A stretch of DNA of 11,122 nucleotides, taken from positions 1 to 11,122 of the forward strand of contig JAHITG010000095.1 of the NCBI GenBank assembly GCA_018817865.1, read 5' to 3'. Below the pieces are notes generated by a model. That model saw nothing but the letters and a program-made list of their open reading frames with translations, was not told where the DNA came from and ran no database searches. The DNA comes from Spirochaetota bacterium. GTDB lineage: Bacteria; Spirochaetota; JAHITG01. Positions 7,375 to 11,122 of this stretch are shown piece after piece (position 1 is the first letter of the stretch; every line of letters starts with the position of its first letter). Made by a program: the position numbers and the translations under genes.

Positions 7375-7701
7375 ATGGAAATCAGGATCTATGAAAAAGG
7401 TGGAAGCTCTGTAATTGAACTAAAGGGTGACATGGATATTACGTCAATAAAAACTATAAAAACTCCGATTTTTAACGTCGTTAATAACCAGGATATAAAG
7501 AGGTTGATCTTAGACATCGAACATGTGAACTATATTGATTCATCCGGCATAGGCATTCTCATAGTGACATATAAAAAAATGATGGCTAACAATGGGGAAT
7601 TCTATTTATGTAATGTCCCGGAACATGTGAACAGAGTCCTGATACTTACACAAATGCATAAGATCTTCAAGTACTGTACAAAAAAAGACTTCAACTTATA
7701 A
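7375..7701 (+). CDS. STAS-domain anti-sigma factor antagonist (SpoIIAA/RsbV type)
   Basis: A 108-residue single STAS domain, the usual length for SpoIIAA/RsbV proteins. In this family the unphosphorylated form binds an anti-sigma serine kinase and releases the sigma factor (or another partner); phosphorylation of a conserved serine switches it off and a PP2C phosphatase restores it. The phosphorylation loop is present as YIDSSGIGIL, with Ser56 (the first serine after Asp55) matching the phosphorylated serine of SpoIIAA and RsbV. The strand-helix order (ELKGDMD near 15-21, LILDIEHV at 44-51) is typical. The SpoIIE-type phosphatase encoded at 1768-3249 is a plausible partner. The gene has its own promoter and a strong ribosome-binding site, which separates it from the propeller gene upstream. 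The kinase counterpart is not in the window. Confidence 0.93.
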   Translation: MEIRIYEKGGSSVIELKGDMDITSIKTIKTPIFNVVNNQDIKRLILDIEHVNYIDSSGIGILIVTYKKMMANNGEFYLCNVPEHVNRVLILTQMHKIFKYCTKKDFNL

Positions 7702-7713
7702 AATCCGCCGTGT

Positions 7714-7735
7714 TTTTTATTTATAAAAATAAAAA
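7714..7735. repeat. AT-only 9-bp inverted repeat / A-tract upstream of the TIGR00725 promoter
   Basis: TTTTTATTT (7714-7722) and AAATAAAAA (7727-7735) are perfect inverted copies around a 4-base loop. An all-AT stem is too weak for a confident terminator of the STAS gene. Its right arm abuts the TTGACA at 7740 and may act as an UP element for RNA polymerase alpha subunits. Confidence 0.35.
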
Positions 7736-7739
7736 TTAA

Positions 7740-7767
7740 TTGACATTGAATTTCTTTTGACTATATA
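7740..7767 (+). promoter_or_regulatory. Candidate leaderless promoter of the TIGR00725-dnaE unit
   Basis: A perfect -35 TTGACA (7740-7745) is followed after 16 bases by TATATA (7762-7767), or after 18 by TATAAA (7764-7769), with an A/T-tract directly upstream. The -10 element ends only 3 to 5 bases before the ATG at 7773, so transcription would begin at or beside the start codon. This matches the absence of a ribosome-binding site there. Confidence 0.45.
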
Positions 7768-7772
7768 AAATT

Positions 7773-8246
7773 ATGTTCATCGGGATAATCGGCGGATCTA
7801 CAATTGAAAATAAAGATATCTACGATACTGCATATCAAACAGGCTCTCTTATTGCACAGGAGGGCTGGTATCTGGTTTGCGGTGGGCTGGGCGGTGTCAT
7901 GGAAGCTGCTTCAAAAGGCGCCTACGATAATAAAGGGATCACAGTGGGGATCCTTCCCTTTGCTGATACGGGAAAAGCAAACCCTTATATTACCATACCT
8001 GTTGCCACCGGTATGGGCCTTGCGCGTAATCATATAATAGTGAACACAGCTGATATATTGATCGCAATTGATGGAAAATACGGTACTTTGAATGAGATCT
8101 CAGCAGCTCTGAATTGCAATAAAAAGATCCTGGCAATACGCTCCTGGGAATTGGATACCTTAAAAAATATAAATAAAGAACAGTTTATACCGGTCGATTC
8201 ACCGGAACAGGCTATTCACTATATTAAAACAGATGAAAACACATAA
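7773..8246 (+). CDS. TIGR00725-family LOG-like Rossmann protein
   Basis: A 157-residue single-domain Rossmann protein of the group that includes TIGR00725 proteins, lysine-decarboxylase-like LOG proteins and molybdenum-cofactor carrier proteins. Visible motifs: GIIGGS (4-9) on strand 1; CGGLGGVMEAASKGA (36-50), the phosphate-binding glycine loop with the conserved MEAA helix; GLARNHIIVNTAD (82-94); and GKYGTLNE (101-108), the counterpart of the LOG motif PGGxGTxxE with Gly-Thr and Glu kept but the first residues changed. The first three features favour TIGR00725 over LOG cytokinin-activating enzymes. The family binds a nucleotide or phosphate ligand, but its physiological role is generally not established. 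The start at 7773 gives the family's usual N-terminus; an in-frame stop lies at 7758-7760, so no longer form is possible. It overlaps dnaE by 14 bp and is probably co-transcribed with it. Confidence 0.88.
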   Translation: MFIGIIGGSTIENKDIYDTAYQTGSLIAQEGWYLVCGGLGGVMEAASKGAYDNKGITVGILPFADTGKANPYITIPVATGMGLARNHIIVNTADILIAIDGKYGTLNEISAALNCNKKILAIRSWELDTLKNINKEQFIPVDSPEQAIHYIKTDENT

Positions 8247-11122
8247 ACCTTTTGTACACCTTCATACTCATTCTCATTACAGTGTGCTGGACGGCATGAT
8301 CAAGATACCTGATCTCATTAAAACAGTAAAGGATCTTCAATTTCCCGCCATCGCAATAACCGAGCACGGGAACTTGTTCAGTGCCATTGAGTTCTACAAG
8401 ACAGCAGTCAAAGAAGGGGTAAAACCGATCCTGGGAATGGAAGCTTATATTGCGCCCCAATCCAGGTTTACAAAAGAGAAGATCAAAGGGAACGGCGAGA
8501 AACAGCATATTGCCCATCATATCATTCTGCTGGCCAAGAATTTTGAAGGATACCAGAACCTGTTAAAATTATCTTCTGCCAGTTACATTGAAGGATTCTA
8601 TTATAAACCGCGTATAGATAAAGAGCTCCTAAAAGAGCACTCCAGCGGTCTGATCGCCCTTAGTTCATGTATACAGGGTGAAATTGCCTACAGTATCATC
8701 CATAATAACTTCATGCATGCCCGGCGGACAGCCTATGAATTCAAAGAGCTCTTTGGCGATGATTTTTATCTGGAACTCCAGAATCACGGCCTGGAAAAAG
8801 AAGGGAAAGCCATGACGGGGCTCTTGCGCCTGTCAAAGGAACTGGATATACCTCTTGTAGCTACCAACGATGTTCATTATTTAACCAGAGAAGACTATGA
8901 AGCTCATGATATACTGCTCTGTATGCAGATGCAGAAAAAGATCGATGATCCTGATCGGATCAAAATGGCTACTAATGAATTCTATTTAAAATCCTATGAA
9001 GAGATGGCAGACCTCTTTAAAGCCATTCCTGAAGCAGTAGAGAACACAATAAAAATAATGGATAAATGTAATTTAATCCTGGAATTCGGAAAAATGCAGA
9101 TACCGCGATATCCTCTTTCAGAAAATATTAACTCCGAAGAATATCTCGAAACACTGGCATTAAAAGGATTAAAGGAGCGATATGATCAGTTAACCCTCAC
9201 AGAGGAAGTCCAGGAACAACTTCATTATGAGCTGGATATTGTCAAGAAGATGCATTTTGTGGACTATTTCCTGATCGTATGGGATTATATCAATTTTGCT
9301 AAACAGAACAGCATTATGGTAGGGGCAGGACGCGGTTCTGCGGCCGGGAGTATCCTGGCTTATGCACTTGGCATTACCGATGTTGATCCGATAAAATACG
9401 GTCTCTTCTTTGAGCGGTTCCTGAATCCGGACAGAATATCCCCCCCTGATATTGATATAGATTTTGAAGACACCAAACGAGATAAAGTGATCGAATATGT
9501 GATCAACAAATACGGACAGGAAAAGACCGCTCATATTATTACATTCAATAAATTCAAGGCTAAAGCTGCTTTTAAAGCTGTGGCCAGAGTATTGAACGTC
9601 TCATTCTCTGTATCCAATTCCATCTCCAAACTGATCAATCAGAACAGTCTTGAAGAGTCCTACAAGGGTAATCAGGAGCTGATAAAAATAATTGAAAAGG
9701 ATGAGAACCTGAAGAATATCTGGAAGATATCCCTGAAACTGGAAAACATCTGTTCCAGTGTCGGGACACATGCTGCCGGCATTGTAATAAGTAATGAACC
9801 GATCGTAAATTCCGTTCCCTTTTATATGGACCAGAAAGAGAAGACCATCTCAACCCAATATGATATGGATATTATAAAAAGCGTCGGTTTAGTGAAATTC
9901 GATTTTCTCGGTTTGAAAAATTTATCAATTATTAAAGATTGTGTGAAACTGATAAAAGATACGGAAAATATTTCCATCGATATTGAAAATCTGCCTTTGG
10001 ATAATAAAGAGACCTACAGGATCATGCAGAAGGGATTGACCAAAGGTATCTTTCAGATAGAGAATACAGGTATCACGGACCTCTTCTGTAAAGCAAAACC
10101 AAAAACATTCCCTGAAATCGGAGTTCTGATCGCCTTGTATCGACCGGGACCGATTAATTCCGGTATGATGGATTCCTATGTCAGAAGAAAAAATAAAATT
10201 GAAGAGGTCTCCTACATTCATAAATCCTTAAAACCGATCCTGGAAGAGACATTTGGAGTAGTTGTCTACCAGGAACAGGTCATGAGTATCACACGTATCA
10301 TTGGAGGATTCACCCTGGGTGAAGCTGACCTGATCCGCAGGGCCATGGGTAAAAAGAAACTGGAGATCATACACGAGCAGAAGGAAAAATTCCTGGAAGG
10401 GGCTAAAAAGAATAAATTCGATCTTCGGTTGGCAGAGAGTATTTTTACCGACCTGGCAAAATTTGCAGAATATGCCTTTAACAAGGCTCACTCAGTTGCT
10501 TATGCTTTTATCACCTATCAGACAGCTTATTTAAAGGCACTCTATCCTGCTGAATTTTTTGCCGCTTTACTCTCTAATGAAATGGATAAAATAGAGAACA
10601 TCACCAAATATTATTCTGAAGTACAAAAATTCAAGATAATGATCCTTCCTCCTGATATTAATAAATCAATAGCCGTCTTTAATGTAACACCGGTCGCTGA
10701 CGAAAAGAACGAAGTAAAAAAGGTTATTAACTTTGGTTTGGCAGGTATAAAAAATGTAGGTGAAAAACTGATAGGTCAGATCATCGATGAAAGGGAGAAG
10801 AACGGTACCTTTAAAAATATAATGGATTTTCTCGTCAGACTGGATTCAAAACTGGTTAATAAAAAAATTCTGGAAGGATTGATCAAAGCCGGAGCTTTTG
10901 ATGCACTGGATATCAAACGAAAGACCCTTTTTGATAATATTGATCTTCTGATAGAAGAATCATATAAGATTAAAAAGAATATTGAATCCGGCCAGATGAA
11001 TCTGTTCATGGGAAAATCACAAAAAAATGACGATCATTCCTATATATTGAAAAATGTAATTCAAGACTCTACTGAATGGCCAAAAAATGAACTTTTAAAG
11101 TATGAAAGAGAAGTCCTGGGGG
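8233..11122 (+). CDS. dnaE: DNA polymerase III alpha subunit (3' truncated by window)
   Basis: Replicative polymerase of the DnaE class; 963 codons are present of an expected 1,140-1,170. The N-terminal PHP domain begins with HLHTHSHYSVLDG (9-21) and keeps a full apparent metal-ligand set: His11, His13, Asp20, His45, Glu70, His95, Cys146, Asp213 and His215. The polymerase core contains GAGRGSAAGS (364-373), PDIDIDF (405-411) with Asp406 and Asp408 matching E. coli Asp401 and Asp403, and VKFDFLGL with Asp557 matching the third catalytic aspartate (E. coli Asp555). A helix-hairpin-helix lies near 835-860 (GLAGIKNVGEK), and QMNLF (921-925) is the internal clamp-binding motif. The OB-fold and tau-binding C-terminus are off the right edge. 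The ATG at 8233 lies within the end of the TIGR00725 gene, has no ribosome-binding site and is probably translated by coupling. No intein, frameshift or missing catalytic residue is seen. Confidence 0.98.
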   Translation, partial: MKTHKPFVHLHTHSHYSVLDGMIKIPDLIKTVKDLQFPAIAITEHGNLFSAIEFYKTAVKEGVKPILGMEAYIAPQSRFTKEKIKGNGEKQHIAHHIILLAKNFEGYQNLLKLSSASYIEGFYYKPRIDKELLKEHSSGLIALSSCIQGEIAYSIIHNNFMHARRTAYEFKELFGDDFYLELQNHGLEKEGKAMTGLLRLSKELDIPLVATNDVHYLTREDYEAHDILLCMQMQKKIDDPDRIKMATNEFYLKSYEEMADLFKAIPEAVENTIKIMDKCNLILEFGKMQIPRYPLSENINSEEYLETLALKGLKERYDQLTLTEEVQEQLHYELDIVKKMHFVDYFLIVWDYINFAKQNSIMVGAGRGSAAGSILAYALGITDVDPIKYGLFFERFLNPDRISPPDIDIDFEDTKRDKVIEYVINKYGQEKTAHIITFNKFKAKAAFKAVARVLNVSFSVSNSISKLINQNSLEESYKGNQELIKIIEKDENLKNIWKISLKLENICSSVGTHAAGIVISNEPIVNSVPFYMDQKEKTISTQYDMDIIKSVGLVKFDFLGLKNLSIIKDCVKLIKDTENISIDIENLPLDNKETYRIMQKGLTKGIFQIENTGITDLFCKAKPKTFPEIGVLIALYRPGPINSGMMDSYVRRKNKIEEVSYIHKSLKPILEETFGVVVYQEQVMSITRIIGGFTLGEADLIRRAMGKKKLEIIHEQKEKFLEGAKKNKFDLRLAESIFTDLAKFAEYAFNKAHSVAYAFITYQTAYLKALYPAEFFAALLSNEMDKIENITKYYSEVQKFKIMILPPDINKSIAVFNVTPVADEKNEVKKVINFGLAGIKNVGEKLIGQIIDEREKNGTFKNIMDFLVRLDSKLVNKKILEGLIKAGAFDALDIKRKTLFDNIDLLIEESYKIKKNIESGQMNLFMGKSQKNDDHSYILKNVIQDSTEWPKNELLKYEREVLG

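Noticed and set aside
7804..8037. A second + strand open frame of 77 codons inside the TIGR00725 gene.
   Set aside because: It lies wholly within a conserved Rossmann gene in another frame, has no ribosome-binding site and no recognisable protein features.
9190..10491. Several minus-strand open frames of 70-115 codons opposite dnaE.
   Set aside because: The dnaE frame is continuous with all polymerase motifs. The antisense frames have no promoter, start signal or domain and are expected by chance.

Overview
The window is AT-rich (about one-third G+C by eye) bacterial DNA. All recognisable genes lie on the + strand and are packed tightly; the largest gap between genes is about 125 bp. I see no tRNA, rRNA, mobile element or CRISPR array. 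The protein set (cleavable or anchored secreted proteins, a periplasmic sensor phosphatase, GDP-sugar enzymes) suggests a diderm-type, free-living or commensal bacterium. A spirochaete or an uncultured phylum with similar composition would fit, but the sequence does not fix the taxonomy. Ribosome-binding sites are mixed: three genes have good purine-rich sites and five have none that I can see.

Layout. (1) Positions 1-1642 are the end of a surface-polysaccharide / nucleotide-sugar cluster: the C-terminal part of GDP-mannose 4,6-dehydratase (gmd), an RmlD-like short-chain reductase, and a small stand-alone cupin whose start overlaps the reductase stop. (2) Positions 1768-7267 are probably one transcription unit behind a candidate promoter at 1667-1694: a membrane-bound Cache-HAMP-PP2C (SpoIIE/RsbU-type) serine phosphatase, a 708-residue exported TPR protein with a long Lys/Glu-rich linker, and a 617-residue secreted Asp-box beta-propeller-like protein that overlaps the TPR gene by ATGA. 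(3) Positions 7375-7701 encode a STAS-domain anti-sigma-factor antagonist with its own good promoter and ribosome-binding site. (4) Positions 7773-11122 hold a small Rossmann protein of the TIGR00725/LOG-like type and, overlapping it by 14 bp, dnaE (replicative DNA polymerase III alpha), which runs off the right edge.

How the parts may work together. The phosphatase and the STAS protein are the two classic halves of a partner-switching pathway. The phosphatase senses something outside the membrane and dephosphorylates the serine of the STAS protein, which then sequesters an anti-sigma kinase. The kinase and sigma factor are not in this window. The two exported scaffold-type proteins lie between phosphatase and STAS gene, which raises the possibility that they belong to the same envelope-sensing or envelope-output module; that link is inference from gene order only. 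The dnaE product has a complete-looking set of PHP metal ligands, so it may proofread through its own PHP domain. The TIGR00725-dnaE unit looks as if it may be transcribed from a leaderless promoter. Across the whole window the tetranucleotide GATC is about three- to four-fold more frequent than composition predicts, carried largely by an unusual codon-pair preference.
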